Notes: a model not told the origin generated them from the sequence alone. A stretch of 64,000 bases of DNA from Desulfitobacterium hafniense DCB-2 (GCF_000021925.1 NC_011830.1:1822501-1886500); one strand, 5' to 3'. Positions 42,734-51,210 are shown, counted from the stretch's first letter. Translations and numbers: made by a program.

Positions 42734-44254
42734 ATGAAAAGTGCAAGCAAAGTAGATAAAACGATAGTATGGAGTTCACTGATCGTTTCGTCAGCCTTTA
42801 TCATCGCTACACTGGTGACGCCATCGGGTGTTTCCCAAATCCTCAATGCTATTTTTTCTTTTTTCACTAAGAATCTGGGTTGGGCCTATATGTTATCGGC
42901 GGCTGCCTTTGTTGCCTTTGGTATTGGTCTGGCCGTAAGCAAATACGGCCATATCAAGCTCGGTAAGGATGATGAAGAGCCGGAGTACAGCCGGGGCAGC
43001 TGGTTTGCCATGCTGTTTGCTACAGGCATGGGCGTCGGTCTGGTGTTCTGGGGCGCTGCCGAGCCGATTATGCATTTTGACACCTCTCCTTTCGCAGCCA
43101 ACAGAACGCCGGAAGCAGCCAGCATTGCCATGCGTACGGTGTTTTTCCACTGGGGACTGCATCCCTGGGCTTTGTATGGAGTGGTGGCAATGTCCCTGGC
43201 TTATTTTCAATTCCGCAAAGGCCTGCCCGGCCTAATCAGCTCCACATTTTACCCGTTAATCGGAGAGAAGGGCATCAGAGGCCCGATCGGCAAAATCATT
43301 GATGTCATTGCCGTTGTCGTAACGCTATTCGGAGTCGCCACATCCCTCGGACTGGGCACCCAACAGCTTACCACCGGAATGAATTACGTCTATGGTCTGC
43401 CGAACACCACCTCTATGGCCCTGGTAATAATCGCGATCATCACCATTTTGTTTACCATCGCGGCTGCCAGCGGAATTGATAAAGGCATTAAATTCGTCAG
43501 CAATACCAATATGGTTCTTGCCTTCCTGCTGATGCTTTTCCTCCTGATCGTCGGACCGACAAAATATATCCTGAATACTTTTTTTGAATCGATGGGTAAT
43601 TATCTGCAAAATTTTGTGTCCCTGAGCTTTTTTCTGGATACCCAGGGAGCAGTGGCCGAACGTACAGGTTATGATTGGATTGGCTCCTGGTCGGTTTTTT
43701 ACTGGGCCTGGTGGATCACCTGGGCACCCTTTGTGGGAAGCTTTATTGCCCGGATTTCCAGAGGGAGAACCATTCGTGAATTTGTACTGGGTATCCTTGT
43801 TGCGCCCCCCTTGTTAAGTGCCATATGGTTCAGCATCGTCGGGGGCAGCGCTCTTCACATCGAGTTGTTTGGCAGTGGAGGAATCAGCGCCGCCGTTGCC
43901 GAAGATGTCTCCAGCGGTATTTTTGCCATGCTCAGTCATTTCCCTTTAAGCGGTCCCGTGGCTTTGCTGACAATGATCTTATTGGCGATATTCTTCATCA
44001 CTTCGGCTGAGTCCGCGACCTTCGTTGTCGGCATGTTTACTTCCGGCGGCGATCTTAATCCGGATGCCAGGCTGAAAATCGTCTGGGGTGTTGTGGAGGG
44101 AGCTATAGCTGCCATGCTCCTCGTAGCCGGCGGGCTTTCCGCAGTTCAGACAGTTGCCTTTATCTTTAGTTTTCCGTTCATGCTTATTATGATCCTGATG
44201 GTAGTGAGCATGGTTAAGGCCTTGGGCGAGGGTGAGAAGAAGCCGCTGCAGTGA
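42734..44254 (+). CDS. BCCT family betaine/carnitine/choline transporter
   Basis: About twelve spans in 506 residues with an intact family signature: FYWAWWITWAPFVGSFIARISRGRTIREF (split: FYWAWWITWAPFVG and ARISRGRTIREF), GMGVGLVFWGAAEP and GVATSLGLGTQQ. The Trp box expected to bind a trimethylammonium group is complete, unlike in the carrier at 36733-38259. The GMGVGLVFWG stretch resembles that of the Na+-coupled BetP type. Last gene of the demethylation operon, likely importing the quaternary amine. ATG 42734 follows GGAGGG; ATG 42722 is possible. Confidence 0.9.
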   Translation: MKSASKVDKTIVWSSLIVSSAFIIATLVTPSGVSQILNAIFSFFTKNLGWAYMLSAAAFVAFGIGLAVSKYGHIKLGKDDEEPEYSRGSWFAMLFATGMGVGLVFWGAAEPIMHFDTSPFAANRTPEAASIAMRTVFFHWGLHPWALYGVVAMSLAYFQFRKGLPGLISSTFYPLIGEKGIRGPIGKIIDVIAVVVTLFGVATSLGLGTQQLTTGMNYVYGLPNTTSMALVIIAIITILFTIAAASGIDKGIKFVSNTNMVLAFLLMLFLLIVGPTKYILNTFFESMGNYLQNFVSLSFFLDTQGAVAERTGYDWIGSWSVFYWAWWITWAPFVGSFIARISRGRTIREFVLGILVAPPLLSAIWFSIVGGSALHIELFGSGGISAAVAEDVSSGIFAMLSHFPLSGPVALLTMILLAIFFITSAESATFVVGMFTSGGDLNPDARLKIVWGVVEGAIAAMLLVAGGLSAVQTVAFIFSFPFMLIMILMVVSMVKALGEGEKKPLQ

Positions 44255-44402
44255 TGCAGTCCCTCGCCCAAAAGTACACCACCCCGGAATATACCGGATT
44301 GCTCTTCGGGAAGTGCATTCCCATTCCCAATGTAAAATTGCCAGGGGCGGAGGTGGAAAAATAAGAAGCAGGAGATAAGTGAAATCCAGCTGACGAATTT
44401 TG

Positions 44403-44474
44403 ATTAGCTAATTGTAAAAAGATGAACTTGACATATTAGCTAAATTTATGAATAATTGTAGTTGAATAGCTAAT
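44403..44474 (+). promoter_or_regulatory. Promoter with three TTAGCTAA-type palindromes (Phd-Uma2 gene)
   Basis: TTGACA (44428-44433), a 17-bp spacer and AATAAT (44451-44456). ATTAGCTAAT lies at 44403-44412, ATTAGCTAA at 44435-44443 inside the spacer, and ATAGCTAAT at 44466-44474 downstream. Centres are about 32 and 30 bp apart, about three turns each, suggesting cooperative autorepression by the Phd domain. Confidence 0.75.
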
Positions 44475-44488
44475 ATGGAGGGCTGATG

Positions 44489-45214
44489 ATGAGAGTTCCT
44501 TCGACGGAGGTCCAGAATAGTTTTGGCAAGTATTTAAAGTTTGTGGAGGTCAATGAAGAGATCATTGTGACCAAAAACGGCAAGGATATCGCCAGAATCC
44601 TGTCCTGTGACGACCCCCGGAAAAGTCTGGTGGCGGAAGGGGCCGCTGAATATCAAACCCGTGAGGGAAGGGTGACTTACGAAGAATTTCTGGAACTGGT
44701 GGAGGCTTCCGAGCAGCGGTTCGAGCTGATCGACGGCGTCATCTATAATCTGGCGTCTCCTTCTTACGAGCACCAATATGCTGTTCACGAACTATTTGGC
44801 ACCTTTTATAACTGGTTCAAGAATAAAAAATGCATTCCTCTCACTTCACCCTTTGACATTACCCTGTTCAAGGCCGAAGACAATATTTGTGTTGTCCAGC
44901 CGGATATCATCGTGATCTGCGACAGGGATAATATGGACCCAAAAGGCAAGTATCAAGGGGTGCCAACCCTGGTGGTTGAAGTTCTTTCACCTTCCACCAG
45001 AAGTAAGGATATCCTGAAAAAGCTGGAACTTTACAAGCAATGCGGAATTAAGGAATACTGGATGGTCGATCCGAAAAACAATCTGGTAACCATTTATAGC
45101 CTTGACCAAAATGAGATAACCGACAGCGCGGCCTTTCATAAAGGGGCTCATGACTATGTGGAGTCGGGATATTTTAAGGGCCTGAAGGTAGCGCTGGCAG
45201 ACATGTTTTTATAA
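44489..45214 (+). CDS. Phd-type antitoxin domain fused to Uma2 (DUF820) nuclease-like domain
   Basis: Residues 1-50 read as a Phd/YefM antitoxin N-terminus (RVPSTEVQNSFGKYLKFV, then EEIIVTKNGKDIARIL). The rest (about 60-240) is a Uma2/DUF820 domain of the PD-(D/E)xK fold, with VVQPDIIVICD and TLVVEVLSPSTRSKDILKKLELYKQ supplying the acidic residues and lysine. Uma2 proteins are widespread and their role is unclear. Fusion to a DNA-binding antitoxin module suggests an autoregulated single-chain unit or a nuclease targeted through Phd. No separate toxin gene is adjacent. ATG 44489 lies six bases after GGAGGG; ATG 44486 directly precedes it. Confidence 0.82.
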   Translation: MRVPSTEVQNSFGKYLKFVEVNEEIIVTKNGKDIARILSCDDPRKSLVAEGAAEYQTREGRVTYEEFLELVEASEQRFELIDGVIYNLASPSYEHQYAVHELFGTFYNWFKNKKCIPLTSPFDITLFKAEDNICVVQPDIIVICDRDNMDPKGKYQGVPTLVVEVLSPSTRSKDILKKLELYKQCGIKEYWMVDPKNNLVTIYSLDQNEITDSAAFHKGAHDYVESGYFKGLKVALADMFL

Positions 45215-45333
45215 GAGATGGGATTAGAGCCCAAAAACACTGTCAAACGTGATCTGAAAAAGCGGAAGTTCCCCTTTTGGGCAATGGCTGGAAGGGGATA
45301 TAATGGGGAAATAGAGAAAGGAGTTGGAAGTAT

Positions 45334-45651
45334 ATGGTGGAAGTGAAAGTGAACCCGGGTGTCTGTGGTCTGAAATCGCTCATCAAGGTGAGTTCCGAAG
45401 ATAAGCAAAAGGCCCTGATTGAATTTCAGACAGCCTGCCCTAATCTTAAGCCTTTGGAACAGGAACTGAAAGAAGTGGATGGATTTAAAGAATGTTTTGC
45501 CAAGCTGGGGGAATCCCAGGTCTATGAACTGGGCAAGAAATACTGCAAGCATCCTGCCTGTCCCGTACCATCCGCTGTCATAAAAGGGATTGAGGTCGCC
45601 TGCGGGTTGGCGTTACCCAGAGATGTTGAGATCAAAATAGAAAAACTTTAG
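45334..45651 (+). CDS. Small conserved Cys-containing protein (DUF6951-like)
   Basis: A 105-residue soluble protein of unknown function. It begins VEVKVNPGVCGLKSLIKV and ends with a basic KIEKL. Six cysteines include KYCKHPACPVP, which could bind metal. Such proteins occur as stand-alone genes in clostridia; the family number is from memory and uncertain. AAAGGAG precedes ATG 45334, and a terminator follows, so it is probably a single-gene unit. A TATAAT box at 45299-45304 is near, without a good -35. Confidence 0.65.
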   Translation: MVEVKVNPGVCGLKSLIKVSSEDKQKALIEFQTACPNLKPLEQELKEVDGFKECFAKLGESQVYELGKKYCKHPACPVPSAVIKGIEVACGLALPRDVEIKIEKL

Positions 45652-45676
45652 TGGAATTGATTAATAAAGGTGCTGT

Positions 45677-45709
45677 AAAAGCCTATTCATTTCGGGTGAA
45701 TGGGCTTTT
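45677..45709 (+). terminator. Terminator of the small Cys-containing protein gene
   Basis: Thirteen-base arms AAAAGCCTATTCA/TGAATGGGCTTTT with one wobble pair, ending in a T-rich stretch. The remaining bases to 45893 hold no recognisable gene. Confidence 0.8.
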
Positions 45710-45893
45710 CTGGCTTCTGGATTTAAATCCTTTACAAGCAATGGGGTATTATGGAATACTAGATGGTAAATCAGCAAAACGAGCCGGTGGGCAGATGGTC
45801 CATGACTGTATATAAGGCAGGCGGCTTACGGCTCGCGGACTTGTGCGTACCGGTACCGGTCAGGAATTCAGGAATAGAAGGAAGGAAATACCA

Positions 45894-46385
45894 ATGTTCA
45901 GAGAGATGAGAAGAAGCAAACAATTATTATCAAGGGAAGATACCGTGGCCGTCATGGACAGGTGCACCAATGGTGTCCTGGCTTGCCTGGGTGATGATGA
46001 TTACCCTTATGCCGTCCCCTTCAACTATGTCTATTGCAATGATAAAATCTATTTTCATTCGGCAAAAGCCGGCCATAAATTCGAGGCCATGATGAAGAAC
46101 CCTAAGGTATCTTTTGCCGTAATCGATGAAGACACCATAGTAAGTGCAGAATATACGTCCTATTTCCGCAGCGTGATCGCTTTCGGCAAAGCAAGAATTG
46201 TCGAAGGGGATGAACGGCTGGAGGCTTTTCAGGCTTTGGTGGAAAAGTATTCAGGGGACCAGTCTGAAGAAGCCAAACAGCAGGAGATAAGCAAATGCAC
46301 CCAGGCTTACATTATGGCTATTGACGTCGAACACATCACCGGCAAGGAAGCTAAAGAATACGTCAAAGCTAAACAGTCCCGCTGA
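45894..46385 (+). CDS. Pyridoxamine-phosphate-oxidase-like flavoprotein (NimA-related)
   Basis: A 163-residue split-barrel flavin protein with MFREMRRSKQLLSREDTVAVMD at its N-terminus (split: MFREMRRSKQ and LLSREDTV). The core GVLACLGDDDYPYAVPFNYVY and HSAKAGHKFEAMMKNPKVSFAV follow, as in the 5-nitroimidazole-reductase-like group common in anaerobes. It probably binds FMN and reduces small electrophiles; the true substrate is unknown. AAGGAA precedes ATG 45894. It ends 80 bases before a two-component operon on the same strand but has its own spacing. Confidence 0.85.
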   Translation: MFREMRRSKQLLSREDTVAVMDRCTNGVLACLGDDDYPYAVPFNYVYCNDKIYFHSAKAGHKFEAMMKNPKVSFAVIDEDTIVSAEYTSYFRSVIAFGKARIVEGDERLEAFQALVEKYSGDQSEEAKQQEISKCTQAYIMAIDVEHITGKEAKEYVKAKQSR

Positions 46386-46398
46386 TTACTTCAATTCG

Positions 46399-46419
46399 TT
46401 TAACTTCCGTTTACATTGG
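46399..46419 (+). promoter_or_regulatory. Direct repeats, candidate response-regulator box (two-component operon)
   Basis: TTTAACTTCC and TTTACATTGG start 11 bp apart. TTTAACTTCCGTT differs by one base from TTTAACCTCCGTT at 48217-48229, before the ABC operon. OmpR-type regulators bind such tandem repeats. Confidence 0.5.
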
Positions 46420-46465
46420 TGTAGTACCCTGCATACAAAGTGACGCAGTGGCGAGGTGAAGTTTT

Positions 46466-47143
46466 ATGAGCAAAATTATGATTGTGGACGATGACCCGAC
46501 GATCCGGGAACTGGTCTGCACCCTTCTCAAAAACGACGGGTTTGCAACGTGTGAAGCCAGGGACGGGCGCGAGGCGCTGGAAAAAATAAGCGAAGCGAAC
46601 CCCAGCCTGGCGGTGATTGATCTGATGATGCCGAATATGGACGGTTATGAGCTTTGCCGCCAACTGCGGCAGGGTTACAAAGATCTGCCCGTCCTGATGC
46701 TGACGGCGAAACATGAAAAGCCCGCCAAAGTGAAAGGGTTTGAAGCCGGGACGGACGATTATCTGACGAAACCCTTTGATGGGGACGAACTGCTCCTGCG
46801 GGTCAAAGCGCTGATGCGGCGCTACAGAATTGAAGCCTCCCAAACCATTCAAATCGGTTATGTCACCCTTGACAAAAACAGCTATTCCGTCATCCTCAAC
46901 GGGGTGGGTGAGGATATTCCTATGAAGGAATTTGAGCTGCTGTTCAAACTGGGAGGCTTTCCCGGACGGACCTTTACCCGGGACCAGCTCCTTGAAGGTG
47001 TGTGGGGCTACGATTTTGACGGCAATGAACGAACGCTGGATGTCCACATTGGCCGTTTGCGCGAACGGTTCCCCGCCGAAAAATCCGGCTTCAAGATTAC
47101 CACCGTGCGGGGGTTGGGCTATCGGCTGGAGGTGCAGGTATGA
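46466..47143 (+). CDS. OmpR-family response regulator
   Basis: A receiver domain (residues 1-115: IMIVDDDPTIREL acid pocket, VIDLMMPNMDG with the phospho-acceptor Asp, MLTAKHE, KPF) precedes a winged-helix effector domain (about 125-225: RTLDVHIGRLRERFPA and TVRGLGYRLE). Its stop overlaps the start of the sensor kinase gene by four bases (ATGA). It most likely controls its own operon and the ABC exporter downstream, since both have the same TTTAACYTCCGTT box. Confidence 0.93.
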   Translation: MSKIMIVDDDPTIRELVCTLLKNDGFATCEARDGREALEKISEANPSLAVIDLMMPNMDGYELCRQLRQGYKDLPVLMLTAKHEKPAKVKGFEAGTDDYLTKPFDGDELLLRVKALMRRYRIEASQTIQIGYVTLDKNSYSVILNGVGEDIPMKEFELLFKLGGFPGRTFTRDQLLEGVWGYDFDGNERTLDVHIGRLRERFPAEKSGFKITTVRGLGYRLEVQV

Positions 47144-48210
47144 GGAATGAACGTCCCAGACCGGGGCCTCCTTCTGTGATCCGGGGAATTTTGATGCTGA
47201 TCCTGATCTATGGCAGCGCTCTGGCGGGAGGATATGGGATCACGGCCCAGATTTATCGTGTCACAGGGCCGCCGTCGGAGCTGCTGCGGCAAGTGTTTTC
47301 CGGTCTCACGGCGTTGGCCCTTATTGCCATGGTGATGGGGCTGACAGCCTCGTGGCGCATGGGGAGGGGACAAAGGCCCCATGAAAACATCCATGATATC
47401 CTGACCGATGCTCTGGCCCAGATCGCCCGGGGAAATTTTGATGTATTTCTGGACGCCAAAGCAACCAATATGCATCATGACCTGGCCGAAGCCATCAATG
47501 ACATGGCCCGGGGACTTGGCAATCTGGAAACCATGCGGCAGGATTTTATCTCCAACGTCTCCCATGAGATCCAATCGCCCCTCACCTCCATCAGTGGGTT
47601 TGCGGGGCTGCTGAAAAAAGAGGATTTGTCCGCCGAACAGCGCCGGCGCTATGCGGAAATTATTGAAGGGGAGAGCAAGCGGTTATCCAGCCTGAGTGAA
47701 AACCTGCTGAAGCTGACCACCTTGGATAACAGCAAACTGCCTTTGAACAGGCAGGATTTCCGCCTGGATAAACAATTGGAACATGTCGCCCTGCTGTTAG
47801 AACCCCAATGGTCGGCAAAGAACCTGACCCTGGAGGCGGAGCTGCCTCTATGCATTCTCTGCGGTGATGAAGATTTGCTGTCCCAGGTATGGACCAACCT
47901 CCTGCACAACGCTATTAAGTTTACGCCGGAAGGCGGGCAGATCAGCATAGGGTTGAAACAGGAAGGCGATGCAGCCCAGGTGACCATTGGGGATACCGGC
48001 ATCGGGATTGGGCCGGAGGACCGGATTCATATCTTTGAGCGGTTTTACAAGGCCGACAAAGCCCGCGCCCGTTCGGCAGGCGGCAACGGGCTGGGGCTTT
48101 CCCTGGTCAAGAAGATTGTGGACCTGCATGGGGGAAGCATTAGGGTCGAGAGCACCATCGGCGAAGGAACAACCTTTGAAGTTTTTCTGCCCGGTTTACA
48201 TTGCGTTTAA
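47140..48210 (+). CDS. Membrane sensor histidine kinase
   Basis: Two spans near the N-terminus (about residues 10-30 and 48-68) enclose only a short outer loop, so it may sense within the membrane or through the nearby ABC exporter. A HAMP-like linker, the HisKA box NVSHEIQSPLTSISGF and HATPase boxes (LLHNAIKFTPEGG, GDTGIGIGPED, GNGLGLSLVKKI) follow. Cognate partner of the overlapping response regulator. The small outer loop is typical of intramembrane kinases that watch antibiotic-export ABC systems. Confidence 0.92.
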   Translation: MRNERPRPGPPSVIRGILMLILIYGSALAGGYGITAQIYRVTGPPSELLRQVFSGLTALALIAMVMGLTASWRMGRGQRPHENIHDILTDALAQIARGNFDVFLDAKATNMHHDLAEAINDMARGLGNLETMRQDFISNVSHEIQSPLTSISGFAGLLKKEDLSAEQRRRYAEIIEGESKRLSSLSENLLKLTTLDNSKLPLNRQDFRLDKQLEHVALLLEPQWSAKNLTLEAELPLCILCGDEDLLSQVWTNLLHNAIKFTPEGGQISIGLKQEGDAAQVTIGDTGIGIGPEDRIHIFERFYKADKARARSAGGNGLGLSLVKKIVDLHGGSIRVESTIGEGTTFEVFLPGLHCV

Positions 48211-48229
48211 ACTCCATTTAACCTCCGTT
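48206..48229 (+). promoter_or_regulatory. Direct repeats, candidate response-regulator box (ABC operon)
   Basis: TTTAAACTCC (48206-48215) and TTTAACCTCC (48217-48226) are spaced 11 bp, with a looser third copy after them. They begin inside the kinase stop codon and match the box at 46399-46411. Confidence 0.5.
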
Positions 48230-48278
48230 AATTTTGAACCTTTACCATAAGGGTATCAAAGAAAACGGAGGTTTTGCT

Positions 48279-48365
48279 ATGTCAGTGATTATGCTCTTAG
48301 TTTATGGAATGAACAAACTAATACGTTTTATTTTGGGCAAAAAGGAGGGGTCGGCATGGGCGTAA
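48279..48365 (+). CDS. 28-residue leader peptide coupled to the ABC ATPase gene
   Basis: ATG 48279 lies seven bases after GGAGG. The frame reads MSVIMLLVYGMNK, then LIRFILGKKEGSAWA, and stops at TAA 48363-48365, which lies inside the first codons of the ABC ATPase (ATG 48356). A hydrophobic start and a basic end fit a small membrane peptide or a translation-coupling leader. No homologue is recognised. Support is the ribosome site and the ten-base overlap with the next gene. Confidence 0.5.
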   Translation: MSVIMLLVYGMNKLIRFILGKKEGSAWA

Positions 48366-49300
48366 TCGAGGTGAAGAATCTGGTTAAGCAGTACAAAAAC
48401 GCCAAAACCCCGTCTGTGGATGGAGTCAGCTTTACGGTGAACAAGGGGGAGTTCTTTGCCTTTCTCGGCCCCAATGGTGCAGGCAAAACCACCACGATCT
48501 CTATTCTCACCACCACCCTTGCCAAGACTTCCGGAGAAGTGAACATTGCCGGGTTTGATGTAGAAAAAGAAGCGCGGCAGGTGCGGGAAAAAATAGGCAT
48601 CATCTTTCAGAAGCCCAGCCTGGACGTCCAGCTTACCGCGGAACAGAATATCCGCTTCCACGCCGCACTCTATGGCATGTGCACCTATCAACCCAGCTTT
48701 AAACTCATGCCGGCCGCCTATCGCAAGCGGGTGTTGGATTTAGCTGAAATTGTGGGCATTGAGGATGCCTTGTTCAAGCCGGTTAAAAACCTTTCGGGCG
48801 GAATGCAGCGCAAGCTGGAAATCATCCGCAGCCTGATGCACACGCCGGAGGTGCTGTTCCTTGACGAACCGACCCAGGGACTGGATGCGGTAAGCCGCAG
48901 GGGGCTGTGGGATTACATCGATAGGGTGCGCCAGGAATACGGCACCACGGTGTTCCTCACCACCCACTATATTGACGAAGCGGAAAAGGTGGATAAAGTC
49001 TGTATTATCAACCACGGCAAAATCGCGGCTTGCCAGTCCCCGACGGAACTGAAGCAAAGCCTGCTCCGCCAGGAGCTGATTGTGGACGCTGCCGACAGGA
49101 ACGCTTTAACCGCTGAACTGTCCGGGTTAAATCTGTCCTATAAACTCAACGGACAGATTAGTGTCCCCCTCCAGGGGCAAAGGGCTCAGGAACTGATCGC
49201 CAGGCTGCAAACACCGCTGACGGTACTCAGAATCCATGAGCCGTCCTTAGAGGATGCCTATATCGAATTCTTAAACAAATCAGGAGGTGAAGCACAATGA
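48356..49300 (+). CDS. ABC-2 type exporter ATPase (drug/antibiotic resistance class)
   Basis: This 314-residue ATPase has Walker A GPNGAGKTT, Q-loop IIFQKPSLD, signature LSGGMQRKLEIIRSL, Walker B VLFLDEPTQGLD and H-loop LTTHYIDEAEK. A C-terminal extension (about 225-310) is typical of the DrrA/CcmA-like group. AGGAGGGG precedes ATG 48356. Its last four bases overlap the permease start. With the adjacent two-component system and shared repeats it looks like a regulated self-protection or export module. Confidence 0.92.
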   Translation: MGVIEVKNLVKQYKNAKTPSVDGVSFTVNKGEFFAFLGPNGAGKTTTISILTTTLAKTSGEVNIAGFDVEKEARQVREKIGIIFQKPSLDVQLTAEQNIRFHAALYGMCTYQPSFKLMPAAYRKRVLDLAEIVGIEDALFKPVKNLSGGMQRKLEIIRSLMHTPEVLFLDEPTQGLDAVSRRGLWDYIDRVRQEYGTTVFLTTHYIDEAEKVDKVCIINHGKIAACQSPTELKQSLLRQELIVDAADRNALTAELSGLNLSYKLNGQISVPLQGQRAQELIARLQTPLTVLRIHEPSLEDAYIEFLNKSGGEAQ

Positions 49301-50115
49301 GCGGGCAGGTTTTAACCCGGAAAAAGTCCCGGATCTATCGGGAGGCAAGTACAGTTCTGGCGATTTTCGCAAGGGAGGTTACCGTGGCCTTGAAATCCCC
49401 CGGCACTTTGATCATGAGCCTGGCTATGCCCATGATCATGATGGGCATGATCGGCGGCAATCTGATGCAGAACATGGCGGGGGGCCTCGGCTTTCAGTTC
49501 GGCACCTTCATGCTGGTGGGGATGCTGGTGAACATGTTGTTTATGACCACCACCATGGGAGTGGCTTCCTTAGTGGACGACCATGACTCTAATTTCAGTG
49601 AAGAGATGCTGATTGCTCCGGTATCCCGCTATGGGATCGTGATCGGCAAGATTTTTGGCTCCATGTTCGGCGCTGTCCTCAGTATGGTGGGAACGCTGAT
49701 TGTCGGGCTCGTTATGGGCATCACCCTGCCCTTCACCCAGTTGCTGTTGATTTTGGCCCTGTCTCCTTTGATCTGTCTTTCGGCCGGGGCCCTGGCCATG
49801 ATTCTGATTGGGCTTATTCAAAACAGAAAGACGGCGAACCTGGCTGTTATGCTGATCACCATGCCGCAAATGTTTTTATCGGGCGCAATTATTCCCATTA
49901 ATCATTCCAGCGGGGTTTTACTGGTTTTGAGCCGGATGATGCCCATGACCTATTGCCTGGACCTGGTGCGGGCGGTGGTGTATAGGGGTACACCGGAATA
50001 CAGCAGTGTGGTGATGTTTAATCCGGTGGTCAATTTTGCCGCCATTGTCGGGCTGACAGTGCTTTGCCTGATCATCGGCACCTTCTTTTTCGCCAGGAGT
50101 GAGAAGAACCGATAG
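49297..50115 (+). CDS. ABC-2 type exporter permease
   Basis: A 272-residue ABC-2 membrane protein with six spans. After a cytoplasmic N-terminus, spans begin near residue 29 (SPGTLIMSLAMPMIMMGMIGG). The family segment FSEEMLIAPVSRYGIVIGKI and a last span near 245-265 follow. It pairs with the ATPase (ATGA overlap). Substrate unknown. Confidence 0.9.
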   Translation: MSGQVLTRKKSRIYREASTVLAIFAREVTVALKSPGTLIMSLAMPMIMMGMIGGNLMQNMAGGLGFQFGTFMLVGMLVNMLFMTTTMGVASLVDDHDSNFSEEMLIAPVSRYGIVIGKIFGSMFGAVLSMVGTLIVGLVMGITLPFTQLLLILALSPLICLSAGALAMILIGLIQNRKTANLAVMLITMPQMFLSGAIIPINHSSGVLLVLSRMMPMTYCLDLVRAVVYRGTPEYSSVVMFNPVVNFAAIVGLTVLCLIIGTFFFARSEKNR

Positions 50116-50200
50116 CATAGGGGCCATTATCGCTATTAAGGCCGGGAAAGTATATAATAAGTATAGGGAACCAAGCACCATATCTAAGGAGATTTATGAA

Positions 50201-51091
50201 ATGGCTGCTCATTTAACGGTAAAACAATTGAAGTTGGAAAATGGTGAAACATTGGCTTATCGGGAAGCCGGCAATGGCAATAATATTTTGCTTCTGGTAC
50301 ATGGCAATATGAGCTCGGGAGTTCATTTTCTGCCCATAGCTGAAAGACTGCCGCCGGGCTTCAAAGCCTATATCATCGATTTGCGAGGGTTTGGCGACAG
50401 CACCTATAATAATAGAATCGATACGATCAAAGAGCTTTCTGATGATCTGTCTGCCTTTGTCAATAAATTGGCAGTGGAGAATTTTACAATAATAGGCTGG
50501 TCTGCGGGAGGAAGCGTGTGCTTGCAGTTTAGTGCCGATTATCCGGATAGAGTAAAGAAAATCGTACTGATAGACTCTGTAGGCCATAGCGGCTGCCCTC
50601 TGTTTAAAAAAGATGAGCAGGGGAAAGTGCTGATGGGGCAGGTCTATAAAGATAGGGCGGAAATGGCTGAAGACCCGGAAGTCGCTCCCTGCCTTCAGGC
50701 GATTGAAAATAAGAATTTTCAGACGATGAGCATTTTATGGGACAGAGCTATTTATTCTCACCGCAAACCCTTGCCGGAAGACAATAAACTGTATATCAAT
50801 GCAACCTTAAAGCAGCGGAATTTAGTAGATATCTACTGGGCCTTGGCCTTATTTAATATTTCTGATAAACACAATGGGTACACGGAGGGCACTAACCTGA
50901 TCAATAAAATAAAGGCCCCGGTGCTGAGCCTTTGGGGTGAGAAGGATAGTATCATATCGGAAGCTGCTGCCAAAGGAACTGTTGAGGCTTTGGGAGAAAA
51001 AGGGGAGCTGATCGTTTTAAAAGACAGCGGTCACTCTCCATTAATTGATTGCCCCGATGTGCTGATGAAGAAGATAGCTGATTTTCGGTAA
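50201..51091 (+). CDS. Alpha/beta-hydrolase fold protein
   Basis: A 296-residue hydrolase with nucleophile elbow GWSAGG, oxyanion region LLVHGNMSSGVHF and catalytic-acid/His regions LSLWGEKDSI and LKDSGHSPLID. No signal peptide. The substrate is not predictable; similar proteins hydrolyse esters, lactones or haloalkanes. ATG 50201 lies eight bases after AAGGAG, preferred to GTG-type starts upstream which would overlap the ABC permease end. A TATAAT lies near 50153. Confidence 0.85.
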   Translation: MAAHLTVKQLKLENGETLAYREAGNGNNILLLVHGNMSSGVHFLPIAERLPPGFKAYIIDLRGFGDSTYNNRIDTIKELSDDLSAFVNKLAVENFTIIGWSAGGSVCLQFSADYPDRVKKIVLIDSVGHSGCPLFKKDEQGKVLMGQVYKDRAEMAEDPEVAPCLQAIENKNFQTMSILWDRAIYSHRKPLPEDNKLYINATLKQRNLVDIYWALALFNISDKHNGYTEGTNLINKIKAPVLSLWGEKDSIISEAAAKGTVEALGEKGELIVLKDSGHSPLIDCPDVLMKKIADFR

Positions 51092-51126
51092 CGCACGAGC
51101 GGATGCTCTCCACCAGCCGATGGGGA

Positions 51127-51191
51127 AGAGTTCAAATGATGCAGCGCTGCAACATTTGAACTCTGCTCAGAGGCTCTTTTGGGAAAGAGCC
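51127..51191 (+). other. Two adjacent hairpins before the SEDS-like gene
   Basis: First hairpin: perfect twelve-base arms AGAGTTCAAATG/CATTTGAACTCT (51127-51138, 51153-51164) with an inner palindrome GCAGCGCTGC. Second hairpin: GGCTCTTT/AAAGAGCC (51172-51179, 51184-51191). Neither has a T run. They could form a structured leader or mark a small repeat element. Confidence 0.5.
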
Positions 51192-51210
51192 GACAGAGGA
51201 TCGGGAACAA

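Noticed and set aside
44255..44485. Additional small gene between the last BCCT gene and the Phd-Uma2 gene
   Set aside because: Only very short frames without ribosome sites exist; the last 80 bases are the promoter with palindromes.
48356..50115. Part of the MacAB-type efflux system
   Set aside because: The permease is of the ABC-2 type without a periplasmic domain, so it is an independent exporter.
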